Assembly (NCBI GenBank): GCA_026120185.1
Contig: JANUWF010001053.1
Location: 1,138,501-1,202,500 of the forward strand
Direction of reading: 5' to 3'
From: Voacanga thouarsii
Taxonomy: Eukaryota > Streptophyta > Magnoliopsida > Gentianales > Apocynaceae
DNA: 64,000 nucleotides
Position 1 is the first letter of the stretch, and each line of letters starts with the position of its first letter. Positions 1 to 12,016 of the stretch are shown piece after piece. Below the pieces are notes generated by a model that ran no database searches, was not told the origin of the DNA, and saw only the letters and a program-made list of their open reading frames with translations. The position numbers and the translations under genes are program-made.

Positions 1-233
1 GATCGTCACCTCTTGCCACTTCTACTCGGGTATAGGCAATGGCTGTAGTAATCCGGCTGCCTTCTTGTGCTTCGCTTTTACCTTCTGGCACGTCAAGCAA
101 GTAGAGACATATTGCACCACGTCTTTTTTCATTCTCAGCCACCAATAGGCCTTTTTTAGATCTTGGTACACTTGCTCTTGTGAGCCTTATCCATTATCTT
201 TCTTTTCAATATTGGATCATTCGGTACATATAG
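1..233 (-). pseudogene. Integrase N-terminal fragment, Tekay copy 1
   Basis: Translation of the reverse strand gives an integrase zinc-binding (HHCC) segment with the pair CLTCQKVKAKHKK and then GLLQPLPIPEWKW, the usual lead into the catalytic core. The core itself is cut off by the window start. A stop at about 232 separates it from the RNase H/linker frame. It would have joined element cDNA to host DNA. The fragment is decayed. Confidence 0.85.
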
Positions 234-930
234 TCATTCTCGGAAATACGTCACTCCTGATTCATCAGTCCGAAATTCCTTATTTCCTCTCTTCACCTCC
301 TTTGTCTTGAAAATCTGAAACTCTTGGTTATTCCATTGAGCCTCACTAATCTTTTGCCTCAGCTTAAGCTCTAATCTCAGGTTGTTTAAGCTAATTTTTC
401 CTTCTCCCACTTCTGCCTGTTTCCCTAAGATAACCTGTACTACTTGAATATCTTGTACCCTCAAGCTAGCCATCCTTACTTTTCGACTCAGCGCATCAGC
501 TACCACATTCATATTCCTCGGATGGTAGTTAATTGGACACTTGTATTCCTCCAAAAACTTCATCCACCTCCTCTGCCTTAAGTTTAAGTCCTTTTGCATG
601 AATATGTACTTTAAGCTCTTTTGATCTGTGAAAACTTCATATTCCGCCCCATACAAATAGTGTCGCCATTTCTTCAAAACAAACACTATTGCTGCTAACT
701 CCAGATTGTAAGTCGGATAGTTTACCTCGTGCGGCTTCAACTTCCTCGAGGCATAGGTAATAACTTTCCTATCCTGCATCAGCACTGCCCCTAGACCTTC
801 CTTAAATGCATCCGTGTACAAGGAGTAGGCCTTACCTTCCTCAAGTAGGCTCAGTACTGGTGCCATCATCAATCTCCTCTTAAGTTCTTGGAAGCTCTTC
901 TCACACTTATTATTCTAGACATATGGCACG
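234..930 (-). pseudogene. RNase H and linker, Tekay copy 1
   Basis: The reading frame from 872 down to 234 is open for 212 residues. It starts at the end of the reverse-transcriptase connection ([18 protein letters not shown]) and carries RNase H landmarks: the first catalytic Asp in YTDA, the [18 protein letters not shown] helix, [11 protein letters not shown], and the C-terminal [10 protein letters not shown]. The remaining roughly 80 residues link to integrase. RNase H would remove template RNA during reverse transcription. The Asp-containing motifs are present, but the flanking frames are broken, so it is not functional as part of a polyprotein. Confidence 0.9.
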
Positions 931-1630
931 TCATTCCTTAGCAATTGGGTCATTGGTGTCGCTAGCGTAGAGAAGTTCTTAATAAAATGGCGGTAATATC
1001 CCGCCAATCCAAGGAAACTCCTGACCTCGGTCACGCTCTCCGATTGCTTTCAATTTGAAACCGCCTCGACTTTCGATAGGTCCACCTTGATTCCATCTTT
1101 AGATATCACATGGCGAAGAAAAGCCACTGAATCCAACCAAAACTCACATTTGCTAAACTTAGCATAAAGTTTATGCTCTCTTAATTTTTCCAATACTAGC
1201 TTTAAATGCTCTGCATGCTCCTCGGGACTTTTAGAGTAGATTAGAATATCGTCTATGAACACTAACACAAACTTATCTAGGTACGGCCAGAAAACCTTAT
1301 GCATAAGATCCATGAAAATGACAAGTGCATTAGTTACTCCGAATGACATCACTACGAACTCATAGTGGCCATATCTCGTGTTGAAAGTCGTCTTGGGAAT
1401 ATCCTCCTCCTTGATTCACACTTGGTAGTAACCTTGCCGGAGATCCAACTTAGAAAAGTAGCACGAACCTTGCAACTGATCGAACAACTCATCAATCAAA
1501 GGCAAAGGATACTTGTTCTTGATTGTAAGGTTGTTCAGCCCTCTATAGTCTATGCACAATCTCAACATCCCGTTTTTCTTCTTTACGAACAACACTGGGG
1601 CTCCCTATGACTGGGTCTTATGTACCCTTG
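931..1630 (-). pseudogene. Reverse transcriptase, Tekay copy 1
   Basis: The minus strand encodes reverse-transcriptase blocks in order: [12 protein letters not shown] near 1560, [11 protein letters not shown] near 1430 (followed by a stop), [10 protein letters not shown] near 1370, and the catalytic [11 protein letters not shown] near 1240, then [13 protein letters not shown]. The YxDD-type box reads FIDD, normal for this clade. A stop follows YYQV, another stop follows EAVSN at about 1050, and the frame changes near 1615. This is a dead copy of an otherwise well-conserved domain. Confidence 0.92.
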
Positions 1631-2359
1631 CTTAACCAATTCTTCCAGTTGCTCCTTTAATTCTTTCAATTCTGCAAGCGCCATCCAATAAGGAGTCTTT
1701 GACATTGGCTCCGCTCCCAGAACTAAATCGATGGTGAACTCGACTTCTCGGGAAAGTGGAAGAGAAGTAAGTTTGGCCGGAAATACGTCTGCAAAGTCCT
1801 TTACCACCTCGGTGCTCTCCAATGTACACTGACCCTTAGGCTTATTGATAAAATAAGCCAAGTATCCCACACAACCCTTCTTCAGCATTTTTCTTGCCTT
1901 TGTGCCTGCTATCACGAATTTCAACTCCCTCACCTTTCTCCCGTTAAACTCTAATACGTCGCATTCGGGTCTAACAAATTTCACTGCCTTGGCCTTGCAA
2001 TCCACTCTTGCTCCATGCTTTGTTAACCAGTCCATACCCAAAATCAGATCGTAGTTGTCGATGGGTAGGATTATGAGGTCTACCTTCAAAATCTCTTTTC
2101 CAACCACAACATCGCACCCTTGCACTACTTTACTCGCACTTCTTTGCCTCTCTAAAGGTGTACTCACTAACAGGGTATAAGGTAACTTTACCCAGTCCCA
2201 ACCCAGTTGGTATGCACACCTATCGTTCACATATGAATGAGTCGATCCGGGGTCTATTAAAATAAAAATGGAGTGACCTTGCACAGAAAACATACCTTTA
2301 ACTACCGTTGAATCAGCTCCGACCTCCTCTCGGTTGAGCGCGAAAACCTTGGCTTTCAC
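1583..2359 (-). pseudogene. Aspartic protease and linker, Tekay copy 1
   Basis: A 258-residue open frame begins just after gag. It contains the retropepsin active-site region ILIDPGSTHSYV near 2245, then YDLILGMDWLTKHGARVDC near 2040, the conserved protease C-terminal motif. The rest runs through VVKDFADVFP and ELKEQLEELVKQGYIRPS, the usual entry to reverse transcriptase, before the frame breaks. Protease would process the Gag-Pol polyprotein. The active-site D-x-G triplet is DPG, as in related plant elements. Confidence 0.9.
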
Positions 2360-3490
2360 TTGAGACTTTTGGCCTCCTCCTCCTCCATTCGTCCTAATAG
2401 GGGCTCCTCTGGCTGCCCCAGCAGGTTGCGTCGCAGCTCCCGGCTCCTGCTAAAGTGGTCTTAGATAGTTGTTCCTCAGGTGGTTCGGGTCACCACAGTT
2501 GAAGCGTCTTCTCGCCACTCTCTGGGACTAGCAATCCCTTTTGACATGACCTCGCTTCCCATAATTCTGACACATTGGTGCGCCTGGCATAGGACCTGGT
2601 GGTGCTGTCCTTGGCTGCTTTTCTTTATTTCTCTACTACATCAGGGCGGCAGGTGGTTTATGAGTGGGTCTCATCGGTGGTCGGCTCGGCTGGAATGGCC
2701 GATTCATCGGTCGGTTCCTATCCTCGTTTTTCTTGTGGGTCGCTGCATCCACCGCGACCGTGTATGTCATTGGAAGAGATGGGGCCAGTGCCTTCCTCAA
2801 ATCTTGATTGATTCCTTTCACAAATTGACGTGTCCGCTTCTACTCGGTATCCACCAGACACTTGCAATACTTGGACAACTACATAAATCGGGCGGCATAC
2901 TGAGCCATGGTCATTCCCCCTTGCTCGAGAGTCTGGAAATCATCTTCCCTCTTCTCTGCTATCCATCACAGTACATATTTTGCTCGGAAAGCCTCCACGA
3001 AATTCTCCCAAGTCCAGTCATTATCTTCCCTCTCCCTGTCTTCCTGGACCCGTTGCCATTAAGCTCGGGCAAGTCCCCTAAGCCTAAATGCAGTAAATTT
3101 CACTCTCCTCTTTTTAGTGTACTGCAGGGTTGCAAAAATATCCCCCATCTGTTCTATCCATTGCGTGGCCTTTTCATCCTGCTCCACTTCTTCTTAGAAC
3201 GACAGAGGCTAGAACTTCAGGAATTGTTCCAAGGCCTCATCCTCCCCCTTAGGTGCCCTCCTATCCACATTGCCTACCTTCTTAGTTAAGTTCTGCAGAA
3301 TGGCAACCATCTTATCGAAGGCTAGCCCTAGGGTCACTTCTTTGGACCCTCCCGATGACAACTCCTGTTCCTGCTCGGAATCCCCTTCCACTTCTGGTGT
3401 TGATTTCTGTGCCCGCTCAGATTCAGGAGCCGATGACTCGCTCTCTTGAGCAGCCCTACCTCGTCCTGCAACCCTATATCTTGGTGCCAT
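2360..3490 (-). pseudogene. gag, Tekay copy 1
   Basis: The start codon at 3490 opens MAPRYRVAGRGRAAQ. Downstream come a Ser/Glu-rich N-terminus, LAFDKMVAILQNL, a capsid core recognisable by ARAxWQRVQED and WENFVEAFRAKY, and two degenerate CCHC zinc knuckles near 2545 (CQNYGKRGHVKRDC) and 2500 (FNCGDPNHLRNN, last Cys lost). Several stops interrupt it. Gag would form the particle and bind element RNA. The start Met context and the N-terminal KR/R-rich stretch match the start of the other two gag copies at 54805 and 62491. Confidence 0.85.
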
Positions 3491-3808
3491 CTATTGGCAT
3501 CTAATACAAGGTTCATTAGGGGAAAAGTTCATGGCATGCAATAAATTAGCTCATGATTTGGAAAGAATTTGCTATTTGATGATAAATAAATTTTGCGAAT
3601 GACACTCCAAAGGGTATAGAGAAATTAATAAAATTATGCTTTCCTTAACAAAATCCAACTTAGTACAAAATAAGGATGTATCCTACTAAGTACTTCTTTT
3701 ATTCTTGCAAAATGAAATTCAAAATAAAAGAGGAAATGCTAAATCAAATAAATAAATGAACATCTCTTCATGGAAATAAAAGAGTAATCTCTAAGGGCCC
3801 TATAAACT

Positions 3809-4308
3809 CTAAGCTTCAATAGAGTCCCGGGAGTCCTCAGAAGTATCAGGGGAAGGTTCCACTATCCACTCTGCATTGCGGTTGGGATGATCTCAGACGC
3901 GATCCTTGGCGAAACCAAAAGATCGAGACTTCTTCTCAGGCTAACCCAAAATGTACCACTCATCATCCCTACACCTCGACTTGGCCCTCAAATATGCATT
4001 CCTAAGTTATTCCATGGCTAACACCACTACACTCTTAGGCCTCCCAGATTCTGACCCATGGGACTCACCTCCTAGAAGCGTCGGGTTTCCTCCCTCTATG
4101 GATGGGTCGCAAGTGTATCATTACTACCCTCCCCCTCAATCTCAAGTCCCCCTAGCTCCTCTTCACTTGGGATCCATCCACCATCAGGTTCCGTCTCTGA
4201 CTCAGATAATAAGGAATCTGGTTTGGGTATTGGGTTAGATGCTCTACCGCCTGCGGGCCCGCACATAAAAGGCCAATCTCGGGTCATAGCTATGGATCCT
4301 CTAGACAT
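3809..4308 (-). pseudogene. Acidic leader ORF (ORF0), Tekay copy 1
   Basis: Between primer site and gag the minus strand holds an acidic, proline-rich frame starting at a Met at 4308. It contains SLLSESETEPDGGW, then frameshifts, and ends near 3809 with AEWIVEPSPDTSEDSRDS before a stop. The C-terminal pattern, a Trp followed by an acidic tail 331 bases before gag, parallels the better-preserved copies at 55070 and 61752. I do not recognise the protein. The homology to the other two is weak over the N-terminus, so this assignment is tentative. Confidence 0.5.
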
Positions 4309-4432
4309 CCTGTAAAAGAAACAAAAAGAAATTAGAATTAAATCACAACTCTTAGAGGTCAAACACCATTCAACGAATCCCAATTTCTAAGGTTTAGGTA
4401 CCACTCAATCAAAGAAATTGCCTAAACCTACT

Positions 4433-4443
4433 CTCTGATACCA
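4433..4443 (-). other. Primer-binding site, initiator-Met tRNA
   Basis: On the minus strand the sequence TGGTATCAGAG follows the LTR end after two bases. It is complementary to the 3' end of plant initiator methionine tRNA and marks the start of minus-strand DNA synthesis. It fixes the inner boundary of the 5' LTR at 4446. Confidence 0.9.
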
Positions 4444-6160
4444 TTTGTAACACCCCACACCCTAGGTACCTAGATAGGGCAGGAAGTCGCCCCGTCCAAA
4501 GTGTAAAACCCCACTACCTAAGCCCGACAGGGCCGGAGATGTCGTCCCGTCCAAAGGACAAGGGGTCTTTATAACTAGGTCACACAAAATAAAATAAAAG
4601 TAATACTTTAAAATTGAACTTATTACAACCCAAAAATACATGAACAAATCCAAAATAAATTGTTCGCTACCATTTCTCAAAATAACACATAAGAAAAATA
4701 ACATAAAGTTTTCAAAGCATAGGCAACAAATCTAGCTATCCATCTCCACAACAGGATCAACTTGAAAACATGGCATAAAAGGTGATGAGATAAAAATCTC
4801 AGTAAGTCCGTGTGTGCTTTGGGTGTTCAGTGAAAACAGTTCGTGGATGCAAAAAGTGAAAACTTTATAAGAGAAATATTGACAAGCAATAAACATTAGT
4901 AAAAAACAAGAGTGGTGTTTTTGGCTTTTCCAGCCATACATAATTTATAAGATCAACCACTCAAAAGAAAGGGTTATGGGTTACCACACGTTGGGCCCCA
5001 TAACCGGATGGTCAGTATGCCACACTTTGTGCATACTGCCGGTTAGAATGCCGACACTTTGTGCAGACTGACAAAAGATAGGTGATCGGCCTACCGGGCA
5101 AGATACTTCTCATTCTCTATACCCAAAAAACAACCGGTTGTCCATTCTGGCAAAACACAGTCACTTGACTGAAATAAAAACTGCTAGCTCGGACCAGCAT
5201 GACTAAGTAGTACTGATGTTTCTCTAAGTTGAGTTTTATCTTCTGGAGGTGGCCTCCTGCCAGAAGACTCACTCTTGCTCTTCAAAACTAGTACTACTAG
5301 CCTACCCTTATTGAGTACTCAACGATAATTGTCCCACTTGGGAGAAAACTGGTAAAACATAGCTTTACTTGAAAATGGCCATTAAGGGTTTCCAAAGTCC
5401 CTGTCAAAATTGGTTTTAGAAACAGTTTAGTGTTTTGAGTAAAACTGCCTATTGATTTTCAAATAATTGGTTTGACTGAAACAAGTAAGAAAACAGTCCT
5501 TAATTTCCTTCACCAAATCAGTGTTCACATACTTTGAGGTTAGCTTGCCATAGTAACCATTTACAACAAACAAGTTTTATGCAGGAGCTTACCTGATCCT
5601 TTGCTTGCTCAAATTCAAAAGTCTTCCAAGGCTGACTTAACCCTGCCTGGGGTAAACACAAGACATAAGGTTACACTCAAGCTATATTCACTTAAACAAA
5701 TAATCCTTGTTCAACTTATTACAATCATGACCCTAATGTACTAAGCTTTAAGGCTAGATGATAAAGAATTTTATAAAATAAGTTTAGTTTGATATGTTAA
5801 AATAACAAGAGTTTCTAAAATAATTGCTAATAAATTATAGACTCAAATAATAATTCTTGAGTGTTATTATTAATAAAGAAACTAAGGTTTGAATATTGAA
5901 TAATACCAAGCCCTAGATAATATTAATAAATGGTAATTTAAAAAAATAGAATTATTGTAAATAAATAATAAATTACAATTAATTTTTAATTAAATTTTTA
6001 ATAGATAATAAATAATTAGTACTAATTAAAATTAATAATAAATGAATTATATTAAATTTTTAATTGATAAATAACAAACAGATTTTAATATAAATAATAT
6101 TTAGGAATATAGGTAAAAGTTTTAACTAGGGCCTACAAGGCCATTATTTAATTCTAATAT

Positions 6161-6163
<3 letters not shown>

Positions 6164-6205
<42 letters not shown>
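6164..6205. repeat. (TTA)n microsatellite
   Basis: About fourteen TTA/ATT units in an AT-rich part of the LTR of Tekay copy 1. Confidence 0.9.
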
Positions 6206-6206
<1 letters not shown>

Positions 6207-6939
6207 AAAGATTTATTTATTATTATATATTATTTTTAATAAAAAATTTTATTTCTTTGATAATTAAAAGATTAATATTTTAATTAATAATCCAATCCAA
6301 ATCTTCCTAGAGTTTCGAATTTTATAGAGAAAAATATAGTAGTAATTCTAACTAAGGTAATAAAATTTGTTAATAAAAATAACTTAGACTTAACAAGAAA
6401 ATAATTTTTCACCATGATTTTCCTATTGCTAGAAAAGATTCATAAAAACATTCTCCAACATCAAATAATAAACCAATCCATTCACGAACATATGCTTGAA
6501 TTATCTCATACTATCACAAAGCTAATTTCCTGCTAGGCATAATCATCATTAATGGCTTCAATGGAAAATAGAAACATAAGAGCCTAATCACCCTTGGTGT
6601 CATAATATCTAACATGCTTCAAACATCTATAAATTTTATTAAGCATGATGAGCATACATTGATTCCAAAGAAAATCCATATAACTTAGTCATATACATCA
6701 ATCTTTATGTCTTAACTCCATCCTTTTCCTTCACATACATATCCCCAATCTCCTATTCATATCCATTCTTCCTATCATCATCTAAGAGACATGAATTCAG
6801 AAATAAAAGAAGGATTTAAGAATAATTACTTGATTGTCGATTACTTTGATGAAGACTAAAGAAGGTCCACGCGCGATGGAGAGTCTTGAGTGATCCAATT
6901 GAAAAACAGCCATGGTTGATGGTTGATCAACCATTTTGG

Positions 6940-6941
<2 letters not shown>

Positions 6942-6970
<29 letters not shown>
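6942..6970. repeat. (GA)n microsatellite
   Basis: About fourteen GA units in the LTR of Tekay copy 1, just inside candidate intron 1. Other Tekay LTRs carry CT/GA tracts of different length at the matching place (near 22605, 36369, 48680 and 57302). Confidence 0.95.
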
Positions 6971-8574
6971 CATTAGAAAGGTTTATTGAGAATTGAATGG
7001 AAAAGGATGAACAAGAAGGTTGTTCTTGGTTTACCTTGTTGATGTTCTTGAGACCTTCAAGAAAAAGTTGATTTTGATCCGATTGAAAATTCTTGTTTGC
7101 GTATTTTTGTGTTATAAATACCAGAAATGAAGCCTAGGGATTAAGTAGAAGTGATATGGAGTATTTGAGAATGATTGGAGGTGTTTAGAGTAGGTTTAGG
7201 CATGAAGAAGTATAGTGTGCGTTCTTGGTGTTCTTGGTGAAAATGGAGAGAATTTGAGAGAAAAGCTCACAATTTTCTGAAGTGTTGTTGGCCGAATGGA
7301 TTGGGGTAGATAGGAGTGTCGGTTTTCAGGTAGTGGAAGAGAGAGTGATCAGATTTTTTTGAAATTCAAATGGAGGAAATTGTGGAGTTGTTTAAGGTAG
7401 GAGGTTAGCTAATGGTGCTTGATCAAGAAAGGTTTCTTTGCTCTTCAATGGTGCCGGCTGAACAAGCTGATTTTGTTGAAATGAATGAAGGTTGTTCAGG
7501 TATATAGCTGGCTGAAATTCAGTCTATGATGTCAGAGAAAATTCTGGTTTATTAGCTTGTTACAAAAGTGGTTTAATAGAGTAAAATTATGGAATTTTTT
7601 TTTGAAGTTCAAATGAGTTTTGGTTAGAGTAATCTTAGGAGATTTTTGAGGTATGATTATGGAGTCCAAGAACTCAAGGTAAGTGTGGAGGTTAATGGTG
7701 TTCAGTCCATGGCTAAACAAGGTTCAATTTCCAGAGATTTGAAGGGTGTTCTTCGGCCTTGGCTTTGAGAGACAAAGCTGGAAAATTTTTTGGTTTCAAT
7801 GCTCAAGAGTTTTGAATGATGAAGACTTTTGGTGCAGAATTTTTGCATTTACTTGGCTCGATTTACAGCTGGTTTTCTGGGGTGTTTGAAGGTCTTACAA
7901 GGGTGGTTTTCTAGCCTTCTTTTTGGAGAAAAACAGAAGATGTTTCAGCTGAATTGATAACAAAAAGACAGCTCCAATTTCAGCTTAGAATGCAGCGAAT
8001 TGTGCAGGAATTTTTTCTTGGTTTTTTGCAGTTTGTGCAGTCCGAAAATTGCACAGAATTTTCAGCCTTCAAACCACATGAAATGACCATTTTTCTGGCA
8101 GAAAATGAGTAGGTTTACTAGCTGAATTTTTCGAAAAGCTGGTCTGCAAAAATTCTGGAAAATTTCCAGGTTTTCCTTCATTAAAACTATGAACAACATG
8201 AAGGTAAGATTGAAGGTTCTACCATGGTGATTTATTTCTCTTGGGAATCCATCCTAACTACTCTCCTATTTTCGGCCAATCATCTATCCTCCAAGACTGT
8301 TTTTTTGAAATTTAAGGCTGATGAATCATCACAGAATTTTTGGAATTTAAAAGGAGAGATTTAATGGATTTTGGTTTATTTAAATTATGAAGGTGCTATG
8401 ACAAAGCTAGAGGTAATAAAAGGACAAGAATTCCTCTAGAATTCTTTTTAGGACAAAATGATAAGATTAGGACATTCTCTTCATGTCTCCCCTAAGACAA
8501 CATTCCTATTTTTATGGAATGCAAGAAAACAAAATTCAAACTTCATCAAGATAATCATGATAAAAACTTAAATG

Positions 8575-8645
8575 GTGGGATTTGAACTCATGACCTTAGC
8601 AATTAAACCACAAAGCTCTAACTACTAAACCACACTAACTCTTGC
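8575..8645 (-). promoter_or_regulatory. tRNA-like A-box/B-box module in LTR U3, Tekay copy 1
   Basis: On the minus strand an A-box-like GTGGTTTAGTAGTTAGAGC is followed by a B-box-like GAGTTCAAATCCC about 30 bases on. The GTTT and GAGC segments can pair as a D-stem with wobble, and the B-box flanks pair partly as a T-stem. No matching acceptor stem is seen, so it is not a tRNA gene. The module recurs in all six Tekay-type LTRs of the window. Confidence 0.5.
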
Positions 8646-9098
8646 TCTTATTTTCTCACCCACATATTCCTCTTATTTAATCCTCAAGCTATCTTCCTAT
8701 TTTGACCTCAAGCAAAATTACCATTTTACCCTTCCGACTCAATAAGCATAACTAAGCCTTTTAACCTATAAACCACAATTCTAAAGCGCATAAAATCGTT
8801 CAAAAATATATATATTCATGCAAAATAATATGATATGTATCCCGACCCCCCTTACTCTAGGATTGGCTTTAGGTGGGGTTTCACATAAAGGACCAGAGGT
8901 CTTTATAACGAGGTACAAAATAAAAGAAAATTACTAAATAAAATTAAAAGAATAATTCCATTACATCCGAAAGCAAAACTTATACAAGTCTGGAAAATCA
9001 AAACTACCAAGCGTCTCTTGAAATAAAATTCAAAACATAACTAAATAAATAAATTGGAACTCAACCATAGCTTCACCCCGCTCACTGAAAGCAATCCC

Positions 9099-10717
9099 CT
9101 AAAATAATGATATAAAAGGTGCGAGATTGACATCTCAGCAAGTCCCATGTGTGCAAATGTCAATTATAACCATTTCATGTATGCAGGCTTATCAAAACCA
9201 CAAAATCATGTTTGCAAGACAATTTCATCAATAACAGTCATACAAATGAACCTTGCTCAATAAATCCAAAACAGTTCACCATCAATCATTATTTCATCAC
9301 AATCATAATTCAATAAATAGGGATTAGCAAATGATTCAACAATATACTAACATAATCCATATCATGGTTACCAGCATGATAGCTTCCTAATGTATTCTTT
9401 CAACAAAGGGCAGTGGGGAATTCACCCACTAGGTGAGATACTCCTTCATCTCTACACCCAACATTCTAGTTGTCCAATCTGGATCAACAATGTCCATATA
9501 GACCAATATACTAGCTTGGATCAGCCTGACTAAGTAGTACTGTTACCTCTCCAAGTTGAGTTTATCTTCTGGAGGTAGCCTCCTGCCAGAAGACTCATTT
9601 TTGCTCTTCAAAACTAGTACCACTAGCCTACCCCCGCTGACTACTCAACGCTCCCCATTTAGGGGCAGAATCATTTTTCCTTTTCTAAAAGTTTTTATTA
9701 GTTTGATTGCAAAACGTGGCTTTCATAACCGCATTTTCAAAATCGTTCGACAATAGTGTAAGAAATCGTTTTTGAGTTTGAATAAATAAAATTTTAGTAG
9801 ATTTGATTTGAAAATAAATCATCCACATTTCCAATCCAAGTATCACAACAACCCAATATAACTCATCATTTTTAGTCAAGGCTCAATCCTTGTGTAAAAA
9901 CATCATATTGACATCAATTCTAAATAACATTGTAAAAATTGCTTACAAACAAGTAACATTTATCAAAACAGTTATGGAGGGACTTACTTGAATATACCAA
10001 GCAATTAACCATAGCAATGTTCATCCTCTCTTTCACTTTCTTCCTTATCTAGAATCAACAATTCTAAAATTAGGACCCAAAGGTTATTCCACTATCATCA
10101 TGCATCATGAATTCGAATGATCTTATTAACCCTCTACGTCATTTATGGCAACTAGATAGACTATTTCATTAAATCATCACCATAGCTACCCATGGTCATG
10201 CAACTCATCATTATACATGCTTATAGACAAAGTAAACCATCTACATAACGACTTCCATACTCAATTACCATTAACTTCCTTTATGAACCCTTATTGCATC
10301 AAAAGATCTCATCTTTGTTCAACATACACGAGAACTAGATCATCATAACAATATTTATCCATATTCAATGACATATATGCCTAGTTCATCATATTGCACT
10401 ACTAAACTCAGCAATCTAATCAAATCATGCTTCCATGCAATGCTTCATGCATATTATTCCCTCCATACATTCCACCCTAATCTAATTCAGAGGGGTTCAG
10501 CCTCAATTACCTCTTAGGTAGCACACCAAGAGCAAAGGTTGCACCTTTGGTGCTTGCTTGGGTTCACTTGAGGGAGAGAGTCGATTGCTCCCCTTTTGGC
10601 TTCCTTGGTTCGAAGGTCACTAGAGATAGGGTAAATCAGCCCCGTTTGATCAAGATTTAGGAGAAGAAGATGAGAATAATTGAAAAGGAATTGATGAGGA
10701 GTTGAGGAGTTGCTTAC
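9099..10717 (-). other. Candidate two-intron leader, older Tekay-related LTR
   Basis: Minus-strand donor CTCTAAG/GTAAGCA at 10717 is a near-perfect plant donor at the place of donor 1. Donor 2 reads ATTCAA/GTAAGTCC at 9987, and acceptor 2 reads TTATTTTAG/GGG at 9099, with an 889-base intron. Acceptor 1 is uncertain (a TTCTAG near 10050 is possible). The retention of splice-like sites in this diverged copy is the strongest argument that they are not chance. Confidence 0.4.
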
Positions 10718-11952
10718 CTTAGAGTTGGTTTCAGCTTTCATGGAGTTTTGGGTGCTATTTTAACCTAGCTGTGGAGGAGGGTTGGCGGCTGGAATTTCTG
10801 CACAAAGGAGGTGTTTAGGGTTTGTTTGCGACTGTTTAATGAAGGAGATAGGTTAAGCTGAGGTGCTTTAGGGTTTAGGTGTTTGAAGAAGTTTTGGTCT
10901 TGTTAGGGTTCCTTGATCACAAGAGAAAATTATTTAGCTTTGGTGTTCCCTGTGGCTGCCAAAATAAAGGAGGGGAATTAGGGTTGATTGCTACTATTTT
11001 TGAGAAGCTGAGGGTGCCAAGATTCTGGACATAAAAGGAAGAAAAATCTGATTGGTTTTGGGTCCCTATAATAGAGAAAATAGGAAAGGAAGAATAGGTC
11101 TTTATGCAGCTGTTTTTCTGCTTGATAGCTAGGGAACTTTTGTGCAGATTTTATGCTGGAATTTATGGTTGAATTAGGGCTAAAGGTGGCTGAAAATAAG
11201 AGGGAAAAGAGAAGAAAAGATGCTGATTTCCTGGCTGCTTCTTGGACGAGATTAGGAAAGGAAAGATTAGGGTTTGTGCAGCTACTTTTGCTGGAGTGCT
11301 CGAGGGGTTTTTTATGTAGGTTTTGTGGCTGAAAATTCCAGGCAGAATGGGTTTGTGAACAGTGACAAAAATTCTAAGGAGCTGAAATTCTGGTTTCCTT
11401 TTGTCTGGAAGCAAGTCCTAATTAGTTAGGGTTTTCTTGGCCAATCCTAGCTAGGTTTTGGGAGTATTTTAGGTAAGTTGTCTTTACCCTAAGTGGCGGC
11501 TGCTAGGAGGGAGTTTTTCCAGAAAACCCTAGAGGGATTAGGTTATCTATTTAGGGAATAGATTAATTAACCCCCTACCTTAATTTGAGCACTTTTTAAA
11601 CAACCATTAAATAGCTATTTGTTAAGGAAATTTCTGGTTTCCTAATCCTTAAACTACTGAATTTTCCCCTTCCTTTTTCCCCTTCAATATTTCGAAACCC
11701 TTGCTTAATCCAAGGGCCAAAATCTCATTTAAATCAACTCTTGGCCTTCTATTCTCTAAAAAAAAAAAAAAATTGATTATACTAGAATATTATAATTAGA
11801 ATTTTAATCTACTAATTTATAAAATAATTTTCTGGATAAAGCACACACCAAATTTTAAAGAAATTGGTTTCCAAAACCTTAAGAATTTCATCCAAGGCTA
11901 GGGAAAATTAGGGTAGAAGGATAATAAAAGAAAGGAAAGAATTTGAGATAGC

Positions 11953-12016
11953 TAGGATTCGAACTCAAGCCCACCAAAGAACACACACCATGCTCTATCC
12001 ACTAAACCACCTTAAT
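11953..12016 (-). promoter_or_regulatory. tRNA-like A-box/B-box module, older Tekay-related LTR
   Basis: Minus-strand GGTGGTTTAGTGGATAGAGC followed by GAGTTCGAATCC. The B-box here is the closest of the six to the GGTTCGANTCC consensus, although the surrounding LTR is the most diverged. Confidence 0.5.

Larger units (their letters stand above)
4761..7034 (-). other. Candidate two-intron leader inside LTR, Tekay copy 1
   Basis: Reading the minus strand: donor CAACAAG/GTAAACC at 7034, acceptor TGTTTACCCCAG/GC at 5647, a 54-base mini-exon, donor GATCAG/GTAAGCTCC at 5592, and an acceptor region TTTTCAAG/TTGATCC at 4761, where a G-to-A change in the usual CAG/GTCGATCC has shifted the AG by one. 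The same sites are found in the other Tekay LTRs. Splicing is inferred, not shown. Confidence 0.45.
1..8885 (-). mobile_element. Tekay-type Ty3/gypsy retrotransposon, copy 1 (3' part beyond window)
   Basis: Read on the minus strand the order is 5' LTR (8885 to 4446), primer-binding site, leader ORF, gag, protease, reverse transcriptase, RNase H and the start of integrase at the window edge. This is the Ty3/gypsy order with integrase after RNase H. Assignment to the Tekay/Del chromovirus clade is inferred from the very long LTR, the initiator-Met primer site, and close protein similarity to the copy at 46342-55419, whose integrase ends in a chromodomain-like segment. The base after the LTR start (8886) lies inside an older related LTR, so this copy is nested. 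The 3' LTR should lie just left of the window. Confidence 0.88.
4446..8885 (-). repeat. 5' LTR of Tekay copy 1
   Basis: On the minus strand the LTR starts TGTGAAACCCC at 8885 and ends GTGTTACA at 4446, 4440 bases, just before the primer site. The same start and end appear in the LTRs at 20711, 34416, 46342 and 55420. It holds no gene. Along it, in transcription order, I see the tRNA-like module (about 8645-8575), a TATA-like TATTTATAAC near 7118, two candidate introns (7034-5647 and 5592-4761), a (GA)n tract in intron 1 and a (TTA)n tract. ORFs in it are incidental. Confidence 0.88.

Noticed and set aside
2480..3289. A 269-residue open frame on the plus strand
   Set aside because: It is antisense to the Tekay gag, whose zinc knuckles and capsid motifs are clear on the other strand; it has no domain of its own.
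8575..8645. Genuine tRNA gene
   Set aside because: A and B boxes are present but acceptor arms do not pair, there is no CCA-proximal terminator pattern, and the segment is part of every Tekay LTR.
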